DNA from: Ilyonectria destructans
Taxonomy: Eukaryota; Ascomycota; Sordariomycetes; Hypocreales; Nectriaceae
Length of the DNA: 64,000 nt
Assembly (NCBI GenBank): GCA_020740775.1
Contig: JAHEWK010000043.1
Coordinates: 62,001 to 126,000, forward strand
Direction of reading: 5' to 3'
Program-made: the position numbers and the translations under genes
The notes under the pieces: model-generated
What the model was told of the DNA's origin: nothing
Database searches by the model: none
Seen by the model: only the letters and a program-made list of their open reading frames with translations
In this document: positions 1 to 15,843 of the stretch, one piece after another
Numbering within the stretch: the first letter of the stretch is position 1
Layout of the letters: each line of letters begins with the position of its first letter

Positions 1-261
1 ACGGAAGGTGGCAAGAAACGGAATTGGTTCAGCATCTGGTGGCGGCCGAACCACTTTGCGGATTTCTTCTGGATCCCTTACCAGAATCAGCCGCTCAAAA
101 GCCCGTTCACACGACTTAATTGCGGCAGGTTTCCAGGCACGCATCGGATTATGGTATTGGTTGATATGTCGAGAGATAGTGGTTTGTGGGACAGCCCTGC
201 ATTCTTTACAGATAAGAATACGCCACTTGGATTCATAATGAAAGAGATCAACAAGTTCCAT
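1..261 (-). CDS. OrsD-like C2H2 zinc-finger protein, N-terminal part
   Basis: The reverse strand is open from an ATG at 259-261 to the window edge, giving the first 87 residues of a longer protein. The reading begins MELVDLFHYESKWRILIC. It holds one C2H2-like unit (CKEC, then HINQYH) and a charged segment leading to PIPFLATFR. This pattern matches the start of the fungal OrsD-like (DUF3505) family, named after the orsellinic acid/F9775 cluster protein D; its biochemical role is unknown. Members are common in fungal accessory regions, often as multicopy or partial genes. Nothing downstream of the edge can be seen, so it cannot be said whether the gene is whole. The family call is recognition of the motif spacing; function is not inferred. 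Confidence 0.6.
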   Translation of the reverse strand, partial: MELVDLFHYESKWRILICKECRAVPQTTISRHINQYHNPMRAWKPAAIKSCERAFERLILVRDPEEIRKVVRPPPDAEPIPFLATFR

Positions 262-412
262 TGTCTTAGAATCGACAATAGGTGAAGCGAAGGCGGAAGG
301 ATTTTAAGCTTCAAAGTGTTTAAGCAGGAGCAAAGCATCAATGCTTACTCTGCACATGAGCTGGAAATTAGTTCATAACCACGCGTTCCGTCGCGTCGTA
401 GCGTGTTCATGA

Positions 413-6186
<5,774 letters not shown>

Positions 6187-7365
6187 GTGACTTTCATACT
6201 TTATGAATAGTCTCACTTTATGAATGTTGTGTAAATAGCTTAAGTCAGAGCTTTCCTTAGGAATCTCTTTCTCTCCTTGTAAACAATCATTTTGCCCAAG
6301 TCGCACTCGACCTCGTTCGTGCTCTTGTACCGTCACACTGTGGGGGGACAAAATCGTGGAGGAATATAGTTGCTGACGGAGGAATCTCGAAAAGTAGAGG
6401 TCTCTGGTAGGAGGTGCTGAATACTGGCCGACGAGGTGGCAGGATGGCCTCGATGGGAGTGCTCGTGTGGACGATCTAACAAGATGCGGGACCGTGAGTT
6501 TGATAGTACGAAGAGATATCTTGGATTGGTAAGTCCAACTCACGACTGGTAACCTCGTCCTCCACGTCATGTACCTGGCTCACTAGCCGGATGGTTTCAT
6601 GGCTGTCAACTTCTCGGAGTTGTCGCGCTTGACCCTGCCGACGCAACTGTTGACGCCGTTTTCTACCACGATCCCGTTCTTTCTGCTTCTTGGACTCGAC
6701 CGAAACCGATGGAGGCGGCATGATCTCAGGGCGCGAAGGATCTCGAGAGGATACGGCAGAACAAATCGCACGCTCCCGGATTGGTAGGTTCGTCAAGACT
6801 TTCTCTCTCTCCCTCTGCTTCCGACGGTGTTTTGGTCATCTTCACTTTTGATCTCCCTCTACGCGTCGGTGCGACGCGTATTCTTTAATATACCTGGTAA
6901 AGGGGCGAGCTTAATTTCGAGACTCAATACATAATTGGATGGGCTGACAGGGTTGAGAAACGATTACTGGTTTCAGAGAGACGGAAGCGCCTGTTGAGAG
7001 TTTGCGAGCTGATGAAGAAAAAGCAAATAAGAGCTCAACCCGGCACTTGTTATCTCAGGGCCGCCAGGTAAAATACGGCGATCTAGGGTAGGAGCAAAGA
7101 ACAATCGCGACAAGCGATCGCGGTGGAAAAGTAAACTCGGTGACGAAGGATACATGATAATCTCTTAATGAACCAAGTGGCCCCTTAAAATCATATGTAT
7201 TGCATCTTGAATTCATGCTATGTAGGGTGATAAACTCTAGGTTGTGCGCAATACAATGATGTCTGCAACTACTATCCGGTCGTTTAGTCTCGACAGTGCT
7301 TGCTTGACTACTCGCTCGGCCAGTTCTATGGGCAAAACGAAACTTACCTTGTTTAGGACATCGTT

Positions 7366-7525
7366 GTGGAGCCTACCAGGATACCGTCCGGTCCAAGCCA
7401 TGCTATCATTGGCTAAAGTCATCGGTGTATCGAACTGCCTGTTCATACTCAGTTCAGCTAGCTGTTTCGGGAAACCACTGTGGATCCAACAAGGATACCG
7501 TCCGGTCCAAGCCCTCCTTTCATTG
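7366..7525. repeat. imperfect direct duplication, about 112-bp period
   Basis: Two copies of a segment of about 47 bases share GGATACCGTCCGGTCCAAGC, preceded by GTGGA and followed by TCATTGG. They look like a local tandem duplication that has diverged at its ends. No coding frame runs through both copies. Confidence 0.6.
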
Positions 7526-7795
7526 GTTTGAGCTCTAGACCAAGCGACCAGGGTGTAACGATATTTCGTAAGCAGCCTCTGAGCTCAGACCATGCTTTCG
7601 TCTCGACACCGAGTTAGATGCTTTCTTTTGCGTGTTTTTTAGCCAACGATAAATAAAAAATGGCTTTATGGAGATTGATCAATCAATTGCTTTCTTCTCT
7701 ATCGTTTTATATACATATCGCTAGATGCATCGTTGTGGTTGAATTTTGACAAAATAAAATGCCTCTGTCGACTACCCGCGCGAATTCCATCAAGT

Positions 7796-7818
7796 CCCCC
7801 AGGACTCAAGCCTGGGGG
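7796..7818. other. perfect 8-bp stem hairpin
   Basis: CCCCCAGG and CCTGGGGG are separated by a 7-base loop (ACTCAAG). It lies in non-coding sequence and could be a transposon end remnant or a chance palindrome; no role can be assigned. Confidence 0.4.
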
Positions 7819-8039
7819 GAGCCCGATTTGCATGTCCTATGGTGTGCGACGGGAGGCTACGTCACAACCACTAAATTAGGCTTAGATAGGGCCATATCGG
7901 GTTAGACCATTGGAGCTCCAGGAGCCTGTTGCCAATCAATCCAATCCAATCCAAATTTTGGGCAACATGAAATCCAATCCAGCCATTTTCTGTCCACTCC
8001 AGTCCAATCCAAATTGCCTCCAATCCAATAAGATCACTG

Positions 8040-8375
8040 ATCGTATCCCTCTAGGCTAAGATCCCCAGCGATATCAGCAGCTGACTTTTCCCTTCCAAAA
8101 CGGTCCCGCCGGACCTTCGCAATGACTTTCTCTATTATTTCTTCTGTACGCTTCGGTGGGCGGCCGCTGCGAGGGAGGGTCTCAAGGTATTCGTCTCGAA
8201 GGATGAGGGGTTGTTAATTGGGCTCAAAGCCCCGCTGGATTGCTCGGGCATAGATAGAATTGATAGTCCGTACGGCTAGGCCGGTAAGGGCACTAATCTC
8301 AAGAGAGGTCTTAGTAGCGCCCCCCGGCGCCTTCAGTGTAACCACAAGGGCTCGGGTTGCGATATCAGGTGGCAT
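8040..8375 (-). pseudogene. Tc1/mariner transposase N-terminal remnant
   Basis: The reverse strand from the ATG at 8373-8375 reads MPPDIATRALVVTLK, then an HTH-like segment (ISALTGLAVRTINSIYARA) and IQRGFEPN, followed by an in-frame TAA. Past the stop the same frame continues PLILRDEYLETLPRSGRPPK and KVIAKVRRDRFGREKSAADI. This order (HTH, 'SGRPPK' linker, second HTH) is that of fungal Tc1/mariner transposases such as Flipper/Molly-type elements. The catalytic DDE domain is absent, so it is a 5' fragment. Neither end of the element nor terminal inverted repeats could be placed. Confidence 0.6.
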
Positions 8376-8429
8376 TTTGCAATGTGTTTGAGGGAAAATT
8401 GCAAGAAATCCAGAAGAGAATGAGGCCAC

Positions 8430-9111
8430 ACAATTTTGGTGGGGTAATCCTATTGCTGGTTCTGGTGGCGTTATTTTAGCGCCTTGGCAGGCAAAGACTT
8501 TTGGGCTCTGCCTCCGTACTGCGGTCAGGGTTGTTGGGCGAATCCACCAGGTGCGGGGTATGTCATAACGGGGCTACCGGAGGCCTCTCATCAGAACGTG
8601 GTATTTTGTCAATGCAAGGGTTCGACGATCTTAATCGACTAAACAGGCGGCTCTATTACGCTCAACGAGTGTTGCTTGAAGTTTGGCCACTAGAGATCCA
8701 TAACGAAGTGACGTTTCGCAGTTCCCGGGGCCTCCGAGGCATTCCTTGGAATCTATGGACACAAACTCAAGCTCTCTTAGCAAAGTAGAAGAGCCTATCG
8801 TCGGTCGGCAGCATCAGGGTTCCCCTGCATTTTAAGAACCCACAGACCTCAACCCGCATTATCTAAGCCACCGTTGTTGTCGTCATCGTAAGCGCCTTAC
8901 TTTTACTACGTAGTAGATCCATCATGACCATCCTTATTTGACGCTTGGCAAGACTAAAGGGCCCCCAACAAGCCAAAGTGTCCAGTTTTCTTTTCTTCTT
9001 CCAAAGCTTCATTATAACTTCTTCTCATGCTGTTTTTCTTCAATTGCGTTGCCGTGGTCTGTTCAACCTGTACACTGTTATACCGCGAAGATATCTCAGC
9101 CACCTCTTGCA
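8430..9111. other. intergenic region upstream of the Zn2Cys6 gene
   Basis: One open frame at 8501-8788 (95 codons) resembles nothing known and has a non-ATG-rich context; it is not called as a gene. The last 200 bases are pyrimidine-rich, as in many fungal promoters. Confidence 0.4.
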
Positions 9112-10453
9112 ATGACCCCAGACCAAGTTGGCGAACCATCAACCGCCGGCGTCCCCGGGGTTACCACCAACCGCTCTTCGACCAGCGGGCAGGGGGAATT
9201 TCGCTCACGACGCCGACATCATAAATCCAGAGCAGGTTGCAGACAATGCAAGAGCCGCCGGGTTAGGGTATGTGTTTGGGTTCCGCTCTCATAACCGATG
9301 GACCGAGGATTTACAATTGCCTGTCAAGTGTGATGAGAATCGACCCAATTGCGGCAACTGCATCAAGAGGGAAATCACATGCGAATACTTCGACATGCGG
9401 TATTCTATAGCCAATCACCGTAAATCGCCTCCCAGGATTCTCCCTCGGTCCCATCAAACCCAAAATGAGGTTGCTATCTCGCCGATACATTCAACACAAG
9501 AGTATACGCGCATCGCCTCCAGTGGTTTTATATCGTCGCAGGACCTTTTCTCCACCAGTGTTCGGACACGATCAGAGCGTCTCCTCGATCTTCGCCTGTT
9601 TCATCACTACTTGGAAATGACAACTCGATCGACCGACTTTCAAGTCACCTGGTCATTCTGGATCGTGGAAGAGGCAGTTCAATCACCCCATGTTATGGAT
9701 GCACTCCTCGGCTTCTCTGCTTTTCATTTGCGACGCTATGATAAGTTTGATCAAAGTCTTCGTGAGGCCTCACATAGGTTTATGGCTCGCGCGATAGAGC
9801 ACCATAGAGAACAGCTTCGGGAAGGGTTTAATGAGAAGAACGCGACAAGGAGTGCCGCGATTTGCGCTCTGGTATCTGTTCACGCAAGCGTGAATAACTC
9901 TTACTTGGTTCCCGAAGGTGGTCCTCGGCTGCCTCTCCATTGGTTTCATTCATTCCAGACAGGCTTGCGAGTAGTTCACATGGCCCAGTCCTTTATTCAG
10001 GACTCAAAACTCAGCCGACAATTTCAAGGACTTACCTCGCTAGAACAGGTAATGATGCAGGGAACATGCAATGACAAGTTCAACTTTCTCCTTGAATATC
10101 CCGACACCCAAGGATCTTTGGACGAAGACTCTCTACCAGCGTACAGCCAAGCTGTGGCGCTTCTTTCATCACTTTACTCCGACTTACAGCATGCCAAGCC
10201 ACTTTTTTTCTTCGTTGCTGTACCCTCTCGGTTTGTTGACCTTCTGGCAGCTAAAGACCCCAGAGCGCTAGCTATCCTTGGCTACTTCTTCATGGTTGTT
10301 AAGAAGGGCCGCCAATTTTGGTGGATCGATGGAGCCCCTGAGCACGAGTTTGCTACAATCATGACATTCTTGCCAAGTCACTGGTGGCCAGTAATGAGTT
10401 GGGCAATGCAAGAGTTTGAACAGAGAGAGGGCGAAGAAACAAGGAATCACTAG
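9112..10453 (+). CDS. Zn2Cys6 transcription factor, Upc2-like family
   Basis: Two exons, 9112-9267 and 9329-10453, joined by a 61-base GT-AG intron, give a 426-residue nuclear regulator. The splice completes a textbook zinc cluster: Cys43, Cys46, Cys53, Cys60, Cys63 and Cys70 (C-x2-C-x6-C-x6-C-x2-C-x6-C), preceded by an Arg/Lys-rich stretch. Spacing is correct only with this intron. The middle (HHYLEMTTRSTDF, then VMDALLGFSAFHLRRYD) and the end (DPRALAILGYFFMVVKK, PSHWWPVMSWAM) fit the fungal Upc2-like regulator fold (Fungal_trans_2/DUF3468 type). The start was taken at the first ATG in frame; an upstream ATG is absent from the frame. Target genes are unknown. The neighbours are a rhamnosidase remnant and a transposon, so no pathway can be inferred. 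The reading frame is intact. Confidence 0.82.
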
Positions 10454-10578
10454 AGCTAGACTGTGAGAAAGATTATAATAGAGATGATCACGAGGCTCAG
10501 CGTGGCATAGATGGGCGCACTCTTAGGTAACTAACATGTCATCGCACTCGAGATGCTCTGGTGTCTCTTCACATACTA

Positions 10579-11219
10579 TCAGGGCACAAAAGTGCTACCT
10601 ACAGTATTCCTCTGTGGGCCAGAGATATGGCTCGGCGGCCAGTAAAGGTCTTCCTCCAAATTTGTTTCATACAGATATTCTCCGCTGCCAACCGTTTCAT
10701 CGACCCCGATCAAGACGATGCGAGCTTCTGTGTTTGGAGGGACCTTGACTTTCGTTGTCATCTTGCCATGTTCAATCTTCCAGTCGACCTCGTACATCCC
10801 ATACGATGAGTCGAAGCTTATCTAGGCGGACCGAGCCGTCCCACTAGGCTGCGGCTATACTAGGGCAGTTTTCAACCCTGGAGTAGTAGGAGAGAGGCCA
10901 CCAATTGTCTTGTGCATAAATGCACATATAGGACCAAGAGCATAATAATTAAAAGGCATCATCTGGCCAGGATTAATGATTCCATCCTCGAGCATTAAGT
11001 TCCACCGTTCCCAGATTGACGTCGCTCCCATACCAACAGGATACAGCCAGCTAGGGCAATCTCGTTCTTGTAGCATTCTATATGATTGAGCACGCCATTG
11101 TCTGATAGCGCCCGAAGTATGATTAGAGTTCCAGCAAATCCAGTGGCAATCCTGAATCGTTCCCTGCGGGCCAGATAGCCTAGTCGCTCCCTTACCGTCG
11201 CGAGGTGCTTTTCTTTCAA
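10579..11219 (-). pseudogene. alpha-L-rhamnosidase (GH78), decayed 3' fragment
   Basis: Reverse-strand pieces in order read RFRIATGFAGTLIILRALS, then MLQERDCPSWLYPVGMGATS, IWERWNLMLEDG, MPFNYYALG, and finally MYEVDWKIEHGKMTTKVKVP with GVDETVGSGEYLYE. This is the C-terminal catalytic and beta-sandwich part of fungal GH78 alpha-L-rhamnosidases, secreted enzymes that cleave rhamnose from pectin and glycosides. It is not functional. A frameshift lies near 11076-11085, two in-frame TAG codons lie at 10855-10857 and 10822-10824, and the N-terminal two-thirds are missing. The fragment stops just short of the hAT element end at 11237. The first TAG is consistent with a CAG-to-TAG change, as C-to-T decay would produce. 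Confidence 0.75.
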
Positions 11220-11371
11220 GAGACCGAACTTGAGCGCAGACTTCTCAACAAGCAGTACTGATTGATAAGGCCTATACTGATACTGATTGATTGATTACTA
11301 TGTTTACTGATACTGATTGATTAGCTTATCAGTAAGTGGCAAGACATGCTGCTGTTGCAACGATCTTCAGC

Positions 11372-13624
11372 CTAATTGTCATCATTTGGTAGTACGTGCA
11401 CCTTCCGAATGAGGTCATTCTTGTTCCAGTTCCCAATGCACTCTGTCATCTCAATGTTCTCCGCCCCGAGGCGTGCACGGTCATACGAAACAGTACGCCG
11501 AGCCCCTGAAAAGACACGTTCCGCCTTATCCGACATAGGCGGAATCGAAAGTACGTTAATAGCCATCTTATGTAGCCGGGGGTATTCGATCCGTTGCTCT
11601 TCTCTGCTCCACCAGGCAAGCGGAGTAACTGCGATCTTGCATGGAGAACCATTAATAAACTTCTCCAGCTCATCCTCGTCGTCATATGCCTCCGTCACAT
11701 CGAGCGACTGCGCCAGTTTATCGTACGCTGTCATCTGGATCTCCGAAGCCTCCTCCGGAGAAGTGGTAACAGGGAGATCTTTGTACTGACTCCAGATCTG
11801 CCTAGCCTTATTGATTGCACTGTCATGCCAATCAACGTGCCAGTTCTGGCGGAGGTACTTCAATCGCTTTGATGGGTGGAGAAGCAATGCCGCGGAATAT
11901 ACAGGCGTCTCATCGGTCTTAAAGTAGTACTTATCAAGCACAAACCAGCCCATGTGGATAGAGTGGATAAGGCGTTGATGATCGGCGTACGTCTTCTATA
12001 AATAGTTAGTACCATAAGGCTAAATAAGGTCGCAACTAGTATATACCTTAGCATCTTCGAAATGCTTGAGCAGGATATCCATGTGGTAAAGTAGCTGATC
12101 TAACGACGACCACTTCTTCTGCTGAGCCTGCGTAGCCTGCCAGAACGGTTGGAGGAAGTCCGCCGTCAATCTGAGGACATCCCAGTCATCCTGTGTGAGA
12201 CTATCGTCGCCCAAGGCTTTATGATGATCTTGTTGAAAGACCATAAGTTTGTCTTTCTTCTCGAGTGCAGTACGAAGCAACATGTACCATGAATTCCACC
12301 TGGTTGCATTGTCAATACCGAGTACACGGCCTGCCAGGCGCTCCCAAGCATCGCTGTGTATTGTAGAACTCCGTATAAACACGGCGATATTGTGTAGTTT
12401 GCCAAGGGGGCCCATCGAGCGCCATCCGGATCGATCCTCCGGCACATTTCGCTGCTTGCCCTTGCTACTCTTCTGCTGCAATTTCGCCTGTAGAGACTCA
12501 ACAACTGTGGTATTTACGTTGCTATCTGCCTCTTCAATGGCAGCATTGAGTGCCTCTTTGCTGGAGGCGAAGAGAAACGCCTGGAGGCACAGATTGATAA
12601 TATGGCCTCCACATCGAACGCGGCGATCAATGGGGTCGAATCCAATGCCATATTCGTTCGCCAATGCCGTTGACAAAGCTCGCATGCAAGTGTCATTGGA
12701 GCTAGCGTTATCTGACGTAAAGTAGCCAATGTTGCCTGCGATATTGAAATACCGTATGGTGTCCAGCAAGTGCCGTGACATTGTCTCTCCGGAGTGACTG
12801 TGCTGTACGTTCGGTAGACCTAATAAGGCCTCACGGAGTTCATAATGCTCATCAACCCATTGCCCACATATTCCGAGAAATCCCTTGCGATGCGGTGATG
12901 ACCATAGATCGATGCTGAAGTGGACTTGTGACTTTGCCGCCTGTAATTGAGCTTTGATGTTCTCGCGATGTATGACGTATGACAGCTCAATATGAGCCAC
13001 TACTGTATTGCCTGACTGAATAAGGAACTCTTCAGCTCTTGGGTTAACTGCGCAGAGAAGTGCTTGGTATTCCGGCCAAGAGACACAGCTGAATGGGAGC
13101 CGCCGGCTTGTGATAAGTTGGATCTGAGCCTCGTAGAATGCGTCAAGTTGGATCGCATTCCGTAGTATCGATTGTTCGTCACGGGATACTAGGTTTCGGT
13201 TCTTCTCTTCGACACGTGTAAATGCTACTTCAAGAGACTGTTGAAGTGCCTTCTTGGCTGGCCTTTCTTCATCGTCAATGATAATACAGTGGCCACTTCG
13301 CATATGCCGTTTGGCGCTTGTAGTGGAGACTGTACGCCATGGCGGATTGTGACAGTGTTGACAATACCAGAGTCTCTGGTTATTCTGGTGTGTCTCTTCG
13401 TCTCCTTGGGGCACGCGGAAGTGCTTCCAGGTTTCTGGCGCGCGGAGTTTACGTTTCTTCGACTGAGATTGAGGCTTAGACACGGAAGAAGCGGAGGAGG
13501 ACGTGGAGAAAAATGATTGCTGTGAATGAGGCCGCACGGCTGCGGAGATGCTTGATTCTGGAGCTGGCGAGCTTAATTCTTGGTATTCAACGTCCCCTAC
13601 AAATAGAGACGACCCGGTAGGCAT
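11372..13624 (-). CDS. hAT-family transposase
   Basis: Two exons, 13624-12047 and 11995-11372, joined by a 51-base phase-0 GT-AG intron, give about 733 residues with no internal stop. Order of parts: a Ser-rich N-terminus; a BED-type zinc finger (WYCQHCHNPPWR followed by KRHMRSGH) for DNA binding; the RNase H-like core with FSIDLWSSPHRKGFLG and YFTSDNASSNDTCMRAL carrying likely catalytic Asp residues; an insertion domain with RCGGHIINLCLQAF; and the C-terminal hAT dimerisation region (WWSREEQRIEYPRLHKMAIN, then SDKAERVFSGARR). All hallmark parts are present, so the enzyme may be active. It would excise and reinsert its own element and possibly the CAG-ended MITE in this window. Restless/Tol2-like fungal hAT proteins have similar layout and size. 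Confidence 0.9.
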
Positions 13625-14987
13625 ATTGACGCTTGGTGTTTATTCATTGTTACAAGTGCAAGCTATTGAAGTCCTTCAAGTTGTGTGCAAAGAGACAATC
13701 TATTTCAATCAGCACACCACCACCGCGTCCATGACTTGGACCCCACCTTCAACGTCACAGTTTGGCCCTCCTAACGGCCCGCTGGCCAATGATCGGGCGC
13801 TGACGGGCATCATCTCCTTGAGTCAAACTCGAAAAACCTTCGTCTCGCAGCTGCCCCGTCCCACCCGCGTCAGCTTCGCGTTCTTCTCGCGCCATTCTGG
13901 CGTTTGATTAGAATTGATTATTGAGCTCGTTACTGAGCTTGCGTACGTACTCGTAAGGGTGAATGGTGGGCCATGGACGCTGAGCCTCCACGTCAAGGTC
14001 TGCAGGGGACCTGCAAAGTCGCTAGTACATCCGTCCAGGCGTGTATTTTGGTTTGGGCGCAGGTCCCTGATACCGACCGCTTGGACTCTTTGTCTTCGTC
14101 TTCGTCAATAAATAAAGCGATATGAATTGGGATGGTGAGAGTAGAGAAAATACTTGAGAGACAAACAGCTTTCAAGCGAACTGGACTTGACTTAACCTGT
14201 GCTTTGGGTCGGGACATATCTGATGGTGACAACGGGGTCAGTATGCTGCGTCATACCCATGGCTTTCTCGACTACAAAACGACAATTTGGAAATATATCT
14301 TTAACCATGATGGGAATTGATACCAGACGGAAGGTCTCAGCAAGAGAAATTCCGTGACTATACTTTAACTTGTACGAATGTGATTCTCAGGAAGAGACCA
14401 GTGTGTTTATTGGCATCTCGATTGTTTTGCTCGAGAGTATGTTACGTGAGCCAGCTTACCCTATATGCGCCAGATAGGGGCTACCGCGCATCCCGCGTAT
14501 TTATAATGGTGGAGTGGGTATCTCTTAACTCAATGGCCTTGGGTTTCACTTGGTACCCAATGCACTTCGCCGTCTCTCACGTTACAAATACTCTTCTTGG
14601 AAACCAGCCAGATAGTCCATTCAAAGTTATAAAATTAGGCTGCCGTTGAACATAGAGAAAGAATGCAATTCTGGACTTTTGTGAGGACGATGGTTTCAGT
14701 TGTAAGATACCTCGTTTACCATAGATGAACACAGTGCTACGGCAGTACCCGCTAACATATCTTAGCAGAACATCGGAAGATTCACTAATTGCACACCACG
14801 CGTCGGAGCGTCGAGTGCGTAGTACTTGAATTCGGACTCTGCAGCAGGCAGCCAGGCCACATAATTTGGAAGCCAGATATAACCTGGTCACGTGCGTTAC
14901 TGATTACTGATTGATTGATTAGGAGCTTACTGATACTGATATCATATCAGTATCAATCAGTAATCAGTACTGCTTGATAACTGACTG
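13625..14987. other. hAT element interior, upstream of transposase
   Basis: About 1.4 kb between the transposase start and the nested MITE with no supported gene. It presumably includes the transposase promoter. Near its right end (14903-14975) lie the TACTGAT-type subterminal repeats, partly arranged as a palindrome (TACTGATATCATATCAGTA). Confidence 0.5.
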
Positions 14988-15522
14988 CAGCGCTCCTAAT
15001 AGTCCAGACCGTTTGGACTATTAGTCCAGACTGCAATCCAAGATCAATAATCAATCCACGACGGGCGTTCGTGGATTGACGACTAGGATGATGCGCCCTT
15101 GAAACAAGCCGTGTTGATCTGGATCGCACCAGTAAATTGATCAGAAATATCTGTTGGATAGCGTACGGCACATTCGATCCAGGGATTAATGCTCAATAGG
15201 GTGTGGATCCTGAATCTGTTGATTGTCTTCATCTAGGATGCCTCCGGCCCCCTCTTTTCTCGAGAGGGGTTTTATGTCATCTCACCCCCCCTTCTGACTA
15301 AGGTCAGGATATCAATCTATCAGAGGTTTCGTAATACAGGGTCACAATCCAACAATATCCAAAACAAAATGGTTGGCACAGCAACAATCATGGGTACCCT
15401 GGTTTTGTGACACCATGCCAACAACCTAGCGCACTTAGCGTCCACACCGGGCGTCCGTATTCCCTGCCCTGATCTGCAGTCAGGACTAATAGTCCAAATG
15501 GTCTGGACTATTAGGAGCGCTG
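14988..15522. mobile_element. hAT MITE, copy 2, nested in the hAT element
   Basis: Terminal inverted repeats start CAGCGCTCCTAATAGTCC and continue into a second inverted TGGACTATTAGTCC motif. An exact 8-bp target duplication ACTGACTG flanks it (14980-14987 and 15523-15530). Without the LTR nested at 15152-15354 and its 5-bp duplication it is 327 bp, nearly identical to the 328-bp copy at 17334-17661. It has no coding capacity. Confidence 0.9.
15152..15354 (+). mobile_element. solo LTR, 203 bp, nested in the MITE
   Basis: It begins TGTTGGATAGCG and ends GTCACAATCCAACA, so it has the TG...CA ends and short terminal palindrome of LTRs. A 5-bp target duplication ATATC flanks it (15147-15151 and 15355-15359). 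The sister MITE has an empty site (AAATATCCAAAAC) at the same position, which proves insertion. A second LTR of the same length and related sequence lies at 29037-32822. Confidence 0.9.
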
Positions 15523-15843
15523 ACTGACTGCTTGTTGAGAAGTCTGCCTGAGGATGGGTATGGCTGATTTGCCGGATGTGTCGGAGGCTGCGTCGCTGTC
15601 GGAGTCTCTTGCAACTGTGGCCACAGTGACATCGACAGAATCTGGTTAGGGGAACTTGATTGAGAAGATGCAACGCCATGGCTGAGGATCTGAAAACTTC
15701 GGTATAGGAGGCTTGGAGCCTAGTCACTCACAGTCATTCAGGTACGGCCGTGTCGGAGGCTACTATCTAACAGCGTTTAACATTGGGTTGCAACCTGGCC
15801 TATGTGATTCCACGAGGCGCAAGAGCGTGAGCGTCCTCTGGCT

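Larger units (their letters stand above)
6797..8039. other. non-coding stretch with a duplicated segment
   Basis: No gene is supported here. The stretch includes a segment repeated at about 7366-7412 and 7478-7525 that shares GGATACCGTCCGGTCCAAGC, spaced about 112 bases apart. Around 7935-8035 there is a run of loose CCAATCCAATCC repeats. The remainder is AT-leaning and shows nothing else. Confidence 0.5.
11237..15546 (-). mobile_element. autonomous hAT transposon
   Basis: The two ends are inverted copies of CAGACTTCTCAACAAGCAGT (11237-11256; the right copy ends at 15546, its last base being interrupted from the interior by the MITE below). Ends beginning CAG are typical of hAT elements. Subterminal arrays of TACTGAT/TGATTGAT motifs occur near both ends (11257-11340 and 14903-14975), as hAT transposases usually bind repeated subterminal motifs. 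The flanking 8-mers are CTTGAGCG and CCTGAGGA, matching at 5 of 8 positions, so the target duplication is degraded or the flanks rearranged. The element holds the transposase gene on the reverse strand and a nested MITE that itself holds a solo LTR. Without these insertions the element would be about 3.8 kb. Confidence 0.8.

Noticed and set aside
15547..15727. Continuation of the rhamnosidase gene on the right side of the hAT element
   Set aside because: The reverse-strand reading there (SYTEVFRSSAMALHLLNQVP) cannot be joined to the fragment at 11219 in a way that matches GH78 order, and the 8-bp flanks differ.
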